Shown one piece after another: positions 42,561 to 54,112 of a DNA stretch of 64,000 nt (positions are counted from its first letter, which is position 1; the number at the start of each line of letters is the position of its first letter). The DNA is taken from positions 65,419,254 to 65,483,253 of the forward strand of contig NC_080168.1 in assembly GCF_950295315.1 (NCBI RefSeq), written 5' to 3'. Below the pieces are notes generated by a model. It had not been told where the DNA came from, made no database searches, and worked only from the letters and a program-made list of their open reading frames with translations. This DNA is from Erinaceus europaeus. Taxonomy: Eukaryota; Chordata; Mammalia; Eulipotyphla; Erinaceidae. The translations under genes and the position numbers were made by a program.

Positions 42561-45500
42561 GGGACATCAGTCCTGGTGCCATTGCTGGTTGTGGCATAGC
42601 TCTTCCCTAGATGCCCTAGGTCCACTGCTGGGGATGACCACTTGGTCACAAGTGAATTTGAGGAAACTGTAAAGTGTACATAGGAAGTGCCCTCATAGCC
42701 ACCAAGATAAAGCAGCCCATGCTCATAGAACCATGGAGTTCTCAGTAAGCACTGCTGATGATTAAGATTAAGTGCTTCTTGTGCATGTGTGTGTGTCTGC
42801 AACAGTGTCTGTACACACTTGTAGTTTTGTTCTCCAAATGCTAGTAGGCATTTTGTGTGTCCATGACTATTCCCAAGCCTTAGAGCCTCCTGGGAGGCAG
42901 CTGAGGGCTGGCCAAGCCTCTGGCCTCACCTCCATCCTCACTCCCTCACTCTCACAAAGTCTCTCCTCCACACCTCCTATTAGGCCCTGTGACTGTTGTT
43001 ACCTTTCCCTCCAGATCCTTCTCTGGCATTTGCTGAGCCTGTGGCTTGCCTGCATCCATTCCTTCCCAAGGGCTTAGGGAACCCTGGGTTCAACCCCAAT
43101 GGGAGCTTGGGAATGGCAGGAGAAGGGTGTCAATAGTGCCTGGGCCTCAGCCCCCACACTCCCCTTCCAAGCCAGAAGCCCTCAGAATCCCACTACCAAG
43201 GCCCCTCTTGCAGCTTCCACCTTGACCCAGGCCTCTGGCTCTGTGTCTATCTCCCGAGGTCTTCTGCTTGCCCATTTTGAAAGCTTCCTCCTCCACGCTC
43301 TAGCTTTCCCTCCTGTGTCCCCAGCTCCATGCTCAGGAATGACCCATGTCCCCTGCTCCAGCTGCAGGCAGCTGGAGGTGCAGCTTCCTCTGTGGCCCCT
43401 GCTGACACTGGAGACCTGGCCTCCTCTCTTTCCTATCTGAAGTGGCAGTGCCACACACCTGCCCCTTTCCCAGCCACCTTCCTTTATTTGCAACTCTTCA
43501 ACGGACAAACCACCAGCTTGCTTCATACTCTGGGGAGAAAAGAGAAGTAGGTGCAGCCTCATGGCAAGCTCCAACCTAGAATGGTGCCCCCCACCCAGCC
43601 TCTAGCCTGTCAGCTGTGAGGGGCAGCCTGGCTGCCCCTCACAGCTGACTGCTCTGCCCATAGTCTGGCTTCCACAGGCTTATGTTTCCTCCTAATCACC
43701 TCAGAGCTGGTCTGAGCTTCTGTGTGGTATTGCCCCCACATCCTCCTCAATGCCCATCTGTGCTTCTCCCTGTGCTGTCACCCCACATCTCATTCTTCCC
43801 TTGAGCAGAAGTGGTCTCACAAGGTGACTGGCTTGCTGGACCACAAAGCAGTCTGCACAGGGCCATCGTGAACACTCGAAGGCGCTGCATGCGGAACTCT
43901 CCATCACCTCCCGCTGTGGTGCCCACACCTCATCTGCAGGGGCGCTTGCTCTGTGGAGGTCCTGACTCTGCTGCTTTCACCACAGGCGGGAGACGGGACC
44001 AGCCTAGGCTACAGTCTCTCCTAGGAAGTGAGAGCTGGAGACACAGAGGGGGGCTCTGGGAATAGAACACACTCAGCTGCGGGGAGTGGCCGGGAACTCT
44101 TGGGGGGCTGCAGCATCGCAGTGGAAGGCCCCCCCCATCCCGCACACCGTGACAGACCATCCTGTGTACAGGACGCCCAGATGCCGCCAAGGGACAGCAT
44201 CTTCTAGCTGGGAGCCTGAGCCCACTGGGCGAGGCTGCCCTTTGCTTTGTGGTTCCTGAAAGGAGAGGTAGTTCAGTGAGCCCTGCCTCTGGGCCAGACA
44301 TAATTGAGGTTTATGGGGCCCTGAGGGAACATGGGGCACTTTTGCCTGGCCAGGTGTCAGTCACACCTGAAGGTCAGGGTCCCCACCAGCTTGCCAACCC
44401 AGAGTTTGTCTCACAGAAGAACAGAAGATGTTGAGTGCTGGGGTGGAGGGGGGTGGGGGGCTCCCCCTCTCAGACAGACACAGCTGTAGTCCCACAGTGC
44501 CTTAGTAAAGTGGAAGGATGAAAGAGCTGGCTCCTGGACCTTTGCTGGGGTGGGGGGGGGTGGCGAGTCATACACACTTAGAGGTGTGAAAGCACCTTCC
44601 TGAAATTTCACATGTTATAAATCAGTGTGAAAGCAGTGAAAAAAACAGAAGATGAATAAAACATCTTGCTACCAGACCAGTGTCTCAATCTAAACTCCCT
44701 GGGTCAGATCCTAGATGGAGCCATGATGACTGGAGGGAAGCAGAGAGAAGGCGTGAATCCCTTCAGATCAACACCTCAGCCCTAAGAGGGAAAAAAAACC
44801 AAAAACATGGAAATGACATTTCTGTGCCCTGGTGACTGAGCACATACACGTTGTGGTCTCAGAGGTGGACTGCACCTCAAGGGCATGCCCTTGGGACCCC
44901 AGCAGACCCGATTATCCTTGTTGTATGCATGTCCTGAGACTTCCCCAGAGCTCTTTGCAATCAGCTACTTTATACTTAGATAGCAACAGGAAAGTAAGCC
45001 TAAAAGACCAACAATTTTACTTCTGTCCAAAAGATGAATTTTTTTGTAGCCAAGAATTGTGCATAAAGGAATGTGGAATGTGGCCATTAGCCCGGAGCTA
45101 CATTGTCACCCAGGAACAGCAGATAATCTGCACCTTGACAGCCCAATTCCAGATGTAATGCACAGCGTCTGTCAGGAGACACCTGCTAAGGGCTGCTACC
45201 TGGGAGCAGCACCAGTGATCTGCTCCAGTGGTCACTGAAAAGGAACAGCCTTCAGCTGTGGGTCAGTACAGTTATAGCAGGTAACTGCCAGAAAGGATTC
45301 CCCGTAAGGCTGATGTCCAGTTCTACCACTCTGGTGTGCCACTCTGAAATACACATTTAACAGATTTTAAAACACAAGCATGCCTGGAAAACAAATGTTT
45401 TTCTTGGACTAAAAAGGGAGAGCATCTTTGTATAGTATGGTGAGGCAGGTAGTAGGTGCTACTACTCCTACAGCATATGCTATTCAAACTAGAGAAATCC

Positions 45501-45713
45501 CTGCTCCACAATTTGCTGGAAAGTTAGCTTTTATTTGCTAACAATGTATGGCTTGACCTGCATGTTTACTGAATTGGTAGGCTTGATCTCACAGGATGAA
45601 GTTATTAGGGGCTTCGAAATAAGATCCACCAACTGGACTGCTTAAACAGCAGGGCTTTTGAGAAAGAACCTTTTATTGTGAGGCTGCATTACATAAGGTA
45701 TATGCGCATGTGC
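42561..45713. other. About 3.1 kb with no recognised repeat; no gene proven
   Basis: The longest repeat-poor stretch in the window. GC-rich at 42,900-44,570 with overlapping ORFs up to 130 codons on both strands (43,182-43,574 minus; 43,099-43,440 plus; 44,832-45,158 plus), none recognisable. Poly(G)/poly(C) runs lie at about 44,127-44,133, 44,440-44,460 and 44,550-44,560. Could contain unrecognised exons or conserved regulatory DNA. Confidence 0.35.
43609..43649. repeat. 41-bp perfect palindrome, 20-bp arms
   Basis: Left arm GTCAGCTGTGAGGGGCAGCC (43,609-43,628), one T, then its exact reverse complement (43,630-43,649). The arms are GC-rich. Confidence 0.95.
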
Positions 45714-45746
45714 GTGTGTGTATGTGTGTGTGTGTGTGTGTGTGTG
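45714..45746. repeat. (GT)n microsatellite
   Basis: Interrupted GT repeat of about 16 units. Confidence 0.9.
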
Positions 45747-46079
45747 AGTGTATCTTATGACATAAATAAGCCTTAGGCACAGATCATTACAAGGCAGCAT
45801 CAATATATGTAAATTAAGTTCATTACTGAATGCCTAGTTTCATCCTTCACCACACAATTGTCACTTTCTACCCAGTTTACCCGCTCCCATGCTGGTAACC
45901 ACTGATCTTCTCTCATAGTTGAAAAGTTTGTTTTTGTCTCATTGATCTTGTTCAGTCATTCTGTGTCACACACAAGTGACATCGTTGTGACAAATGACAG
46001 GTTTTACGAGTTTCTTACCTGAGTAGCATTCAACTGTTCATAGACAATGTCTGACAATGTCTTCTTTACCTCATCTGTG

Positions 46080-46081
<2 letters not shown>

Positions 46082-46119
<38 letters not shown>

Positions 46120-46120
46120 A
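46082..46120. repeat. (GT)n microsatellite
   Basis: About 19 GT units within old L1. Confidence 0.9.
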
Positions 46121-46450
46121 CATGTGTGTATCTATCTGTCTGTGTGTGTCTCTTCACATTTATACTTGTGTATCTGGTGGACAAATAGTGAAAAGTGGAG
46201 TAAGTGGACTGAATGGGATTTTTGCTTTCAGGTTTTATTTCTATATAATCTCCACAGTGCTCTGGCATAGCTGCTCCAACTTACAGTCCCAATGAGTGTG
46301 TGCAGGAGGGTCCCTTCTCTCCACACTGTTTCGTACACTTGTCTCATCTCCACTTTGGGATAGCAGCCATGCTGGGGTGAGGGTGGGGGAAGTAGTGCCT
46401 CCTTGTCATTTTGATTTGTATTTCCCCACTAATTGATAAGAATGTCTTTT

Positions 46451-46601
46451 TTTTTTACTTATGAAAAAATTTTCTTCTTTTTTCTTTTTTCTTTAAGAAA
46501 GGATTAATTAACAAAACCATAGGGTAGGAGGGGTACAACTCCACACAATTCCCACCACCCAATCTCCATATCCCACCCCCTCCCCTGATAGCTTTCCCAG
46601 A
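46451..46601 (-). mobile_element. Retroposon R, 3' fragment with TSD
   Basis: Minus strand: T-rich tail, ttaacaaaaccatagggtag, acaactccacacaattccca and ccctcccctgatagctttcc. Flanked by gaatgtctttt copies at 46,440-46,450 and 46,602-46,612. Confidence 0.88.
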
Positions 46602-46612
46602 GAATGTCTTTT

Positions 46613-46902
46613 TATCACTATTATTTTTTTAATTTTTATTTATTCCCTTTTCTTGCCCTTGTTGTTTTTTTCTTGCTGTGGTTATTGTTGTTATTGATGT
46701 CGTTGTTGTTGGATAGGACAGAGAGAAATGGAGAGAGGAGAGGAAGACAGAGAGGGAAGAGAAAGACACCTGTAGATTTGCTTCACCACTTGTGAAGCGA
46801 CTCCCCTGCAGGTAGGGAGCCAGGGGCTCGAACCGGGATCCTTACGACAGTCCATGCTTCGTGCCACGTGTGCTTAACCCACTGCACTACCGCCCGACTC
46901 CC
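46613..46902 (-). mobile_element. tRNA-derived SINE at a reused target site
   Basis: Minus strand: ttatttattcccttttcttg, ttgttggataggacagagag, gaagcgactcccctgcaggt, ggggctcgaaccgggatcc and actgcactaccgcccgactc. Flanked by gaatgtctttt at 46,602-46,612 and 46,905-46,915. Confidence 0.92.
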
Positions 46903-47552
46903 AAGAATGTCTTTTCATGTATCTGTGGGCGATGTGTCTGTATGTCTCCTTCTGGAGAAGTATCTCTGCCCATTTTTAATCAGCTTGTTTACACTGTTGT
47001 GGTTGAATTTTGTGAGTTCTCTAGATAGTTCAGATTTTCACCCCTTATTGGATGTTTGATGTGTAAATCTTCTCCTGTTTAGTAGGTTGTCTTTTTGTTC
47101 TGATACATGTGCCTTTTCTTGGGTAGAAGTGTGCAGTCTCATTTGTCTATTTGTTTTCCTTGTCATTGGCATTAAGATTCTAGAAGTATCTCTAATGTTG
47201 GTGTTAAAGATCATATGACTGTGCTTCCTTCAGTGCATCTTGTAGTTTCAGGTCCTCCATGCACAGCTTTAACTATGTTACCCAGTCTTGGCCTGTGAAT
47301 TAAATACTGGTGTAGCTGCATACTACTTGCTGCCTAACTTCTCTGCCAGGGTGTTGAGCGCTGTACTGTGGAATGGCATAATGGCATCTTTATCTTGTGC
47401 CCACTCTTAGAGGAAAGGCTTTCGGATTTCACCATGGAGAATGATGTCACTTGTGCCCCAGTTTGTCAGATACGGCCTTTATTAAGTTGAGGTAATTTCC
47501 TTCTGTAGCCATTTTGGTAAGGGTGTTTATCATTTTTAAAAAATGTTGCGGT

Positions 47553-47704
47553 CTGGGAGGTGGTGCAGTGACTGAGGAACTAGACTCTCAAGCATGAGGT
47601 CCTGAGTTCAATCCCCAGCAGCATATGTACCAGAGTGATGTCTGGCTCTTTCTCTTTCTCCTCCTATCTTTCTCATTAATAAAATAAGTAAAATCTTTTG
47701 AAAA
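47553..47704 (+). mobile_element. tRNA-SINE, variant subfamily
   Basis: ggtctgggaggtggtgcagt head, gagttcaatccccagc B box, accagagtgatgtctggctc, CT stretch and aataaaataag tail. Confidence 0.75.
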
Positions 47705-47916
47705 AAAGTCAAGTCTTGTTCTGTGCCTTGTGTGCATCTATTGAAATCACCCTTGTGATTTTTGTCCTTTTGATGTGTGGCATTAAATGATGTGTATACT
47801 AAACCATCTTTGCTTCCCTAGAAGAAATCACACTCAATCATGGTATATAACTCTTTCACTGTATTGTTAAATTTTGTTCAAATTTTGTTGAGGACACTTG
47901 TATCTGCATTCATCAA

Positions 47917-48200
47917 AGATTATTATTATTATTGTTGTTGTTGCCTCCAGGATTAGCTCTGGGGCTTGGTACCTGTGCTATGAATCCACTGCTGCCAGAG
48001 GCCTTTTTTTTTTTTTTTTTGTATTGGATAGGACAGAGAGAAATTGGATGAGTAACAGAGATAGAGAAGGGGAGAGAAAGATAAACACCTGCAGACCTGC
48101 TTCACTGCTTGTGAAGTGACTCCCCTGCAGGTGGGGAGCTGGGGGCTTGAACCGAGATCCTTGCACAGGTCTTTGCACTACGTACTATGTGCGCCCATGT
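47917..48200 (-). mobile_element. tRNA-derived SINE, long form
   Basis: (ATT)n/(GTT)n, gattagctctggggcttggt, poly(T) at 48,005-48,020, ggataggacagagagaaatt and ggggcttgaaccgagatcc. Confidence 0.85.
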
Positions 48201-48324
48201 CTTCCTTTGGAATCAAGAGAATATTGACTTTATAGAATACATTTGGAAGTTTTCCTTCCTTTTCAGTTTCTGGAAGAGTTTGAAAGGCATGTGCAGTAAT
48301 TATTCATTGAATAATTGGTAGAAT

Positions 48325-48535
48325 GGAAGCCAGTTGGCAGCACACCTGGTTAAGTTCATGTATTACCATACACAAGGACCCAGGTTCAAGCCCCTGGTCC
48401 CCACCTGCAGGTGGAAAGCTTCATGAGCAGTGAAGGTGCTGTAGGTGTCTGTCTCTCTCTCACCCTATCTTCCCCTCATTCTCAATTTCTCTCTATTCTA
48501 TCAAATAAAATAAAATTTTTTAATTATATTTTTAA
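48325..48535 (+). mobile_element. tRNA-derived SINE
   Basis: gaagccagttggcagcacac head, B box ggttcaagcccc, CT stretch and caaataaaataaaattttt tail. Confidence 0.85.
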
Positions 48536-48540
48536 AAATC

Positions 48541-48815
48541 TGGGGGACTGTGCGGTGGCACAACTGGTTAAGCACACATAGTATTCTCACAAGGACCCAT
48601 GCAGGGACCCAGGTAAGAAGCCCCACTCCCCACCTGCAGGGGTGTCGCTTCACAAGCACTGAAGCAGGTCTGCAGGTGTCTTATCTTTCTCTCTCCCTCT
48701 CTGTCTTCCCCTTCCCTCTCAATTTCTCTCTGTCCTATAGAATGAAAAAAAAAAATCCACCAGAAATGGTGGATTCATAGTTCTTTCACCGAGTCTCAGA
48801 GACTGAGAAAAAAAA
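48541..48815 (+). mobile_element. tRNA-derived SINE, long form
   Basis: tgggggactgtgcggtggca head, gaagcaggtctgcaggtgtc, CT stretch, and poly(A) followed by a shortened long-form segment (agaaatggtggattcatagt). Confidence 0.85.
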
Positions 48816-48892
48816 AAAAAGATTTGTAGAATGTTTTAGTGGCGTCATTGTTGTTTCCATGCTAGTCTCTTGGGACCCTTGTGTTTCTGTGG

Positions 48893-48895
<3 letters not shown>

Positions 48896-48926
<31 letters not shown>

Positions 48927-48985
48927 ATCCCTCTTCTTCTCCCTCTCCCCCCATCCCTTCATCCCTCTCCCTCCCCCTCTCTCTT
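48896..48985. repeat. (CT)n microsatellite and C/T-rich tract
   Basis: (CT)n at 48,896-48,923 followed by an imperfect pyrimidine tract to about 48,985. Confidence 0.85.
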
Positions 48986-49480
48986 TTAACTTTTATTTAT
49001 AAAATGGAAACACTGACAAAGACCATAGGGTAAGAGGGTAGAGTTCCACACAGTTCCCACTACCAGAACCCCGTATCCCATCCCCTCCCCTGATAGCTTT
49101 CTGATTCTTTATCCCTCTGGGAGCATGGACCCAGGGTCATTATGAGGTGCAGAAGGTGGAAGGTCTGGCTTCTGTAACTGCTTCCCCACTGAACATGGGC
49201 ATTGGCAGGTGGATCCACATTCTCAGCCTGCCTCTCTCTTCCCCTAGTGAGATAGAGCTCTGGGGAAGTGGGGCTCCAGGGCACATTGGTGGGGTTGTCT
49301 GCCCAGGGAGGTCTAGTTGGCATCATGGTAGCATCATGGTAGCATCTGGAACCTGGTGGCTGAGAAAAGAGTTATCATATAAAGCCAAACAAATTGTTGA
49401 CTAATCATGAACCTAAAGGCAAGAATTTTGCAGTTGAAGATTTTGGGTCTCCATTTTGGAAACAGCTAGTAGGTATCTCT
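48986..49480 (-). mobile_element. Retroposon R copy
   Basis: Minus strand: ttatttataaaatggaaaca, ccatcccctcccctgatagc, atccctctgggagcatggac, catcatggtagcatctggaa and tcatgaacctaaaggcaaga. Its minus-strand frame at 49,060-49,326 is open for 88 codons. Confidence 0.88.
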
Positions 49481-49852
49481 TGTAACCGTTTGTTTTTGAC
49501 TTTACTTCTCTCTTTGTGAATCTGAAGGCTACTTATTTTGTTAATCTTTTCAAAGTACTAGCTCTGGGTTTTGGTCTTTTGAATTGTCCTTGTGAATTCT
49601 ATTTTGTTCATTTCTGTCTAATTTTTATTTTGTCCTTCTTACTTTTGGTTTCATTGTTTTTCTAGTTTCTTTAGGTGTAAGCTTGAATTTTTTCATTTTT
49701 TCTCCTCCTGATTTAGGTCTGTATTGCTAGAAGTTTCCCTCTTAGCATTGCTTCTGTTTCCCGTAGATTAAGACAAGAAGTCATATCTTCATCCTTATGT
49801 CTCTAGATAACTTTTTAATTTCAGCCTTATTGTTGGTTGTTCCTTTTATTAT

Positions 49853-50140
49853 TATTATTATTATTACTTTGCCTACAGGCTTATTGCTGGGGCTCAGTGC
49901 GTGTACTATGAATCCACTACTCCTATGGCCAATTTTTCTATTTTTTTTTATAGGACAGAGAGAAACAGAGAGGAGGGGGAGATAGAGAGGGAGAGAGAAG
50001 ACACTTGCAGACCTGCCTCACTGCCTGTGAAGCAACCCCTTCCAGGTGGGGACCTGGAGGTTCAAACTGGGATCCTTGCGTGAGTCCTTGTGCTTCGTAC
50101 TATGTGGGCTTAATTCAGTGCACCACCATCTGGCACTCTA
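49853..50140 (-). mobile_element. tRNA-derived SINE, long form
   Basis: (ATT)n, ttattgctggggctcagtgc, ataggacagagagaaacaga, gttcaaactgggatcc and head complement cagtgcaccaccatctggc. Confidence 0.82.
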
Positions 50141-50340
50141 CTTTTATTCTTTCTTCAGTTGGTTTCTAGTTTCATACCACTGGGATCTGACAAGACGATT
50201 GATTTGTTTCCTAGTCTTTTCATGACCTTAGTGAGACTTGTGTCCCAGCAAATGGCCAGTCCTTGAGAAAGCTCTCTCCCATTGGAAGGCATGTGCATTC
50301 TGCTACTTTGGGCTTTGGGGTGGAGTGCTTGAAACATCCT

Positions 50341-51255
50341 GTGACCTAGTGTGCCACTGCAGATGACTGCTCACTGCTAGATGCTCTAGGTGGGGTGAAG
50401 CAGCAGAAATACAACCATCCCATAGTTCTGCAGGCTGGGCGTCCAAAACCAGTCTGTCAAATGTTGCTTCTCTCTGAAGGCAAGAGGTTAAAGGTCGGTG
50501 TATGAACCTGGGGGCAGAGGAGACACACCAGCCTGTGACAATAGCCTCACTGCCTTTTTTTTTTTTTTTTAGCCTCACTGCCTTGATGTGAGTTCTGACA
50601 ATGGAATTCAGTAGTCACTAAGATAAATCACAGGAAAAGGGAAGAGGAAAGACCCAGCATTTATTCTTTCCCTTCTGCCTGCCTGGTGAAGGAGGAGCTG
50701 TTCCACACATCTCTCCTTGCTGTAGAAAAGGCTGTCTTCTCCCTGTGTCTTGACCATGTCCCCCTTCTGTATGTGTTGCTGCTAGACATCATCCCCTTAT
50801 AAAGCCATCCCTAGCTCAGGATGCAGCCTCGTGACCTGGCTTTAACTTGATTCCTCTTATAAAGACCCTTTCTCCAAATATTTTCATATTCTGAGGCCTG
50901 GGGTCTAGGAATTTAGCATTTGTTTTGTGGAGATAACATCCCTCCCACAACACTGGGAATGTCCTTAACAATCATCCTTGTCCTCTTCTTCTTCTTCCTC
51001 TTCCTCCTCCCCCCTCCCTTCTCTCCATCTTCTTCTGACTGGACATAGTACAAAGTGTACTTACTCAAAAATGCATTCGTACTGCATTCTATGACCAAAA
51101 ACTTCTAGATTTCCTGCAAGAATGTTCATTTGTCTCAGTTATCAATCCCCTGTACAGATGGAGCATCCATTTGTAATAGATGCCCTTGCATTTTTGGTGT
51201 GGGAATGGGCAAACAGCTACTTTTGCTATTCTTTCCAAATATATAAAGTATTATT
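50341..51255. other. No gene recognised
   Basis: Contains the poly(T) insertion at 50,557 and a TTC/TCC-rich stretch at about 50,985-51,030; otherwise unassigned. Confidence 0.4.
50543..50584. mobile_element. Poly(T)-only retroposition scar with TSD
   Basis: The 14-bp sequence AGCCTCACTGCCTT occurs at 50,543-50,556 and again at 50,571-50,584, separated by T only (50,557-50,570). This looks like an insertion truncated to just its poly(A) tail, in minus orientation. Confidence 0.8.
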
Positions 51256-51259
51256 GCAG

Positions 51260-51356
51260 CTGGGGAGCTGGGGCAGTGGGTAGAGCACAGAACTTGGAAG
51301 TCCTAGGTCCATACGTGCCAGTGTGCCAGAGTGAGGCTCTGGTGTGTTCATTCATG

Positions 51357-51419
<63 letters not shown>

Positions 51420-51440
51420 TACACTAGTAAATAAATCTTT
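51260..51440 (+). mobile_element. tRNA-SINE variant with (TC)n(AC)n
   Basis: agctggggagctggggcagt head, gtgccagagtgaggctctgg, then (TC)n (51,361-51,400) and (AC)n (51,401-51,421), then aataaatctttt. Confidence 0.75.
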
Positions 51441-51451
51441 TAAAATGCAAA

Positions 51452-51685
51452 TATATCCCCACCTGTGGGGGGGGTTGCTTTACAAGCGGTGAAGCAGGTC
51501 TGCAGGTGTCTATCTTTCTCTCCCCCTCTCTGTCCCTCCTCTCTCAATTTCTCTCTGTCCTACCCAACAACAACAACAACAACAAGGGCAACAAAATGAA
51601 AAAAAAATGGCTGCCAGGAGCAGTGGATTCGTGGTTCAGGCACTTGCACTTAGCCCCAGCGATAACCCTGGAGGAAAAAAAGCAA
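51452..51685 (+). mobile_element. tRNA-derived SINE, 5'-truncated long form
   Basis: Starts at tccccacctgtggggg without a tRNA-like head; gaagcaggtctgcaggtgtc, (AAC)n, and gcacttagccccagcgataa long-form end. Confidence 0.85.
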
Positions 51686-52221
51686 AAACAAAAACAAAAA
51701 CAAACAAACATGTTTTTGCATAATTAAAGCCCATCCTATATAGTTTTATTACCTTTAAGGGTTAAATCCCATGTAGTTATCAACAAACTACATAATTTCT
51801 TGGTTTTTACTTGGCATAATGATCAATATTTATCTTGCCTTATTCCTAATACTTCTCAGCTGTCTCATGTTTCAACTGGTTGACTGAGAGGGGTTGAGTT
51901 TGCAATAGTCTTCCTGAAGTTCATGCACAAAATTACCTGTCAAAGATTGAATTTTGTCCCATTAACAGCATAATCAGATTTTACTTGGAAGTCACCTCTG
52001 GGATGTGATACACATCTGTGTTTTGCCAGAAACTAAAGTGAAAAGGTGTAGATTCTCCCCAGAGAATGCTCTCACTCACCTTGGCAGTCAGTAGTGCATG
52101 CGCCTGCTTTGCTCTCATGGCCACGCACAGTCCTGCGTCTCTGCATGTGGCCAGGAGCCATTTCAATTCCAAGTGAAAGCTTACTGGAGCCCTCCAGATT
52201 TCTAAGTCTCTTCCAAGTCAT
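51686..52221. other. No gene recognised
   Basis: AT-rich unassigned sequence. Confidence 0.4.
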
Positions 52222-52512
52222 TATTCCATTTTTAAAACTTTTTATTAGTGATTTAATAATGGTTGACAAAAGTGTGGGATAAGAGGGGTACAATTCCATA
52301 CAGTCCCTACCACCAGAGTTTTGTGTACCATCCCCTCCATTGGAAGGCTCCCTATTATTTATCCCTCTGGGAGTATGAACCAAAGATCTTTATGGGGTGC
52401 AGAAGGTGGAAGGTCTGGCTTCTGTAATTGCTTCTCTACTGGACATGGGCATTGGCACATAGATCCATACCCCAATCCTGTTTCTACCTTTCCCTAGAGG
52501 GCCAAGTAATTA
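52222..52512 (-). mobile_element. Retroposon R, second subfamily
   Basis: Minus strand: tttattagtgatttaataat at the 3' end, gaggggtacaattccataca, ccatcccctccattggaagg and atccctctgggagtatgaac. The terminal 40 bases differ from the 15,340/61,999 type. Confidence 0.85.
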
Positions 52513-52548
52513 TTCTATTAGGGAATTTGAGAGAGGAAAAAAAAATGG

Positions 52549-52568
52549 TGTGTGTGTGTGTGTGTGTT
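52549..52568. repeat. (GT)n, short
   Basis: About ten GT units. Confidence 0.85.
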
Positions 52569-52607
52569 TGCGTGTGTGTCTAGGCCATCCCGTGTGTGTG
52601 ATTTTAG

Positions 52608-52895
52608 CACTTCAGGCCAACTTTTCCACATTATCATGCACAAGGACCAGGGTTCAAGTCCCATTACCTCCCTGCAGGGGGAAGCTTCACAAGTGGTGAA
52701 GCAGAGCTGCAGGTGTATCTGTCTCTCTCCCTCTTTATCTCAACCACCCCTTTCAATTCCTCTCTGTTCTAGCAAATTAAAAATAGAAAAAAAAGGAAAG
52801 GAAAAAAAATAGCATCTGGGAACAGCAGATTCATAGTGCCAGCACCAAGCCCAGGGAAAACCCTGGTGGGAATAGAAGTGAATAAATGAATAAAG
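52608..52895 (+). mobile_element. tRNA-derived SINE, long form, degenerate head
   Basis: gcacaaggaccagggttcaa, gaagcttcacaagtggtgaa, CT stretch, long-form gtgccagcaccaagcccagg and aataaatgaataaag tail. Confidence 0.8.
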
Positions 52896-53877
52896 TAAAG
52901 CAGTGTGCCTGGAGAGTTTCACCTGAGAAACCCACCATCGGCATCCAGGAGGAAGTGCTGGAGGCTCAGCTTCCTGCTCCGAGAAGGGGCCTAGAAGGGC
53001 TCTCAGGGCCTCCCCAGCCCACAGATACACAGCACTGAGAGAGAATGGGCGAGCCCTGAGGTGAAGGAGCTGTGGGCGGGTTGAGCACTTGCTGAGTTCT
53101 CACATGTCACCCTGACACTGAGAGCTCCCCTTGCTCAAAGTATTTGTTCTCCCTAGACTCTTCCAGCCTACTGGCCTTCTCTGTGTGTGTGACAGTGTCC
53201 TCCGCTCCTGCTGGAGCCATAGGTTTGGCTGTCCCTGGCCCCTGTGTGCTGAGCCAGGTTCTGTGTCCGTGTTCCCTGTAGATTCTGCATCTCTGTGAAA
53301 GCTGACAGCCCACCAGTAACTTGTGTCTCTATGACATGTTTGCAATCCACCTGCCTGCTTTATGGTCTACTCTGTGTGCTGCGTTTGGACTCTGCAGGCA
53401 CTCTGAAATTCTGATACTATTAACGCAGCGCCTGTCTCTGAGATGGGAAGGACTGCTTAGAGTGTTCTCCAGGGATGCAGAGGGTTGTGTTGCCCTTCAT
53501 GCACGGCTGTGAGCAGTGCTAGTTGCCAGGACGTGGAGGGTGAGTCTGAGGAGCAGCTGTGGAGTGCCAGGTCATTTTTTGGGCCCAGCCTCAAGCCCCT
53601 CCCCCACCAACAGCCATGCTGAGTACAGGCTATGGCTGCTCCCGCTCTCTCACTCCTTGGAGGACAGTTCCAGACCTCCAGGCTTTCCCATATGTGCTGC
53701 CCGTGCCCTAATGGAGGTCCGAGGGGGACATAGGTGTCTCCACAGTCAAGGGTGAAGGTGTGGACAGGCCTAGTCTGCAGGTTGAGGTCTCCCTGGGTGC
53801 CACCCTGCACACAATCACTCCTGCTGTCTCTGAGTCTGGCAGATAGGACTGACAATGGATCCACTTGACAGGGGTCT
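52896..53877. other. No gene recognised
   Basis: Moderate-GC sequence. ORFs up to 135 codons (53,457-53,864 minus) without recognisable domains. Confidence 0.4.
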
Positions 53878-54112
53878 CTTTTGTTCTTGTCACCAAGGTT
53901 ATCACAGGGCTCAGTGCCTGCACAATGACTCTACTGCTCACAGTGGCCTTTCCGTCTTTCTTTTCCTTGTAGATACAGGGGGAAATAGGGAAAGAGAGAG
54001 AGAAAGAAAGGGGGAGAGACATCTTCAGCACTGCTCCATCTCTTGTGAACCTCTTCCTCCACCGCAGGTGGGGACCAGGGTCCTCACACATGGTAGAGTG
54101 TGCTGCCCAGTC
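53878..54112 (-). mobile_element. tRNA-derived SINE, long form
   Basis: ggttatcacagggctcagtg, gtagatacagggggaaatag, aaagggggagagacatcttc and a reversed head (gtgctgcccagtccctc). Confidence 0.78.

Larger units (their letters stand above)
45830..50340 (-). mobile_element. Old LINE-1, broken by many insertions
   Basis: L1 ORF2 sequence on the minus strand is readable in pieces from its 3' end (45,840-46,450) through the RT region (46,910-47,900) to the part just after the endonuclease (49,480-49,850 and 50,140-50,335). At least seven later insertions interrupt it: retroposon R at 46,451 and 48,983, SINEs at 46,613, 47,553, 47,917, 48,325, 48,541 and 49,853. The pieces are in order, so this was probably one insertion. 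Confidence 0.75.
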
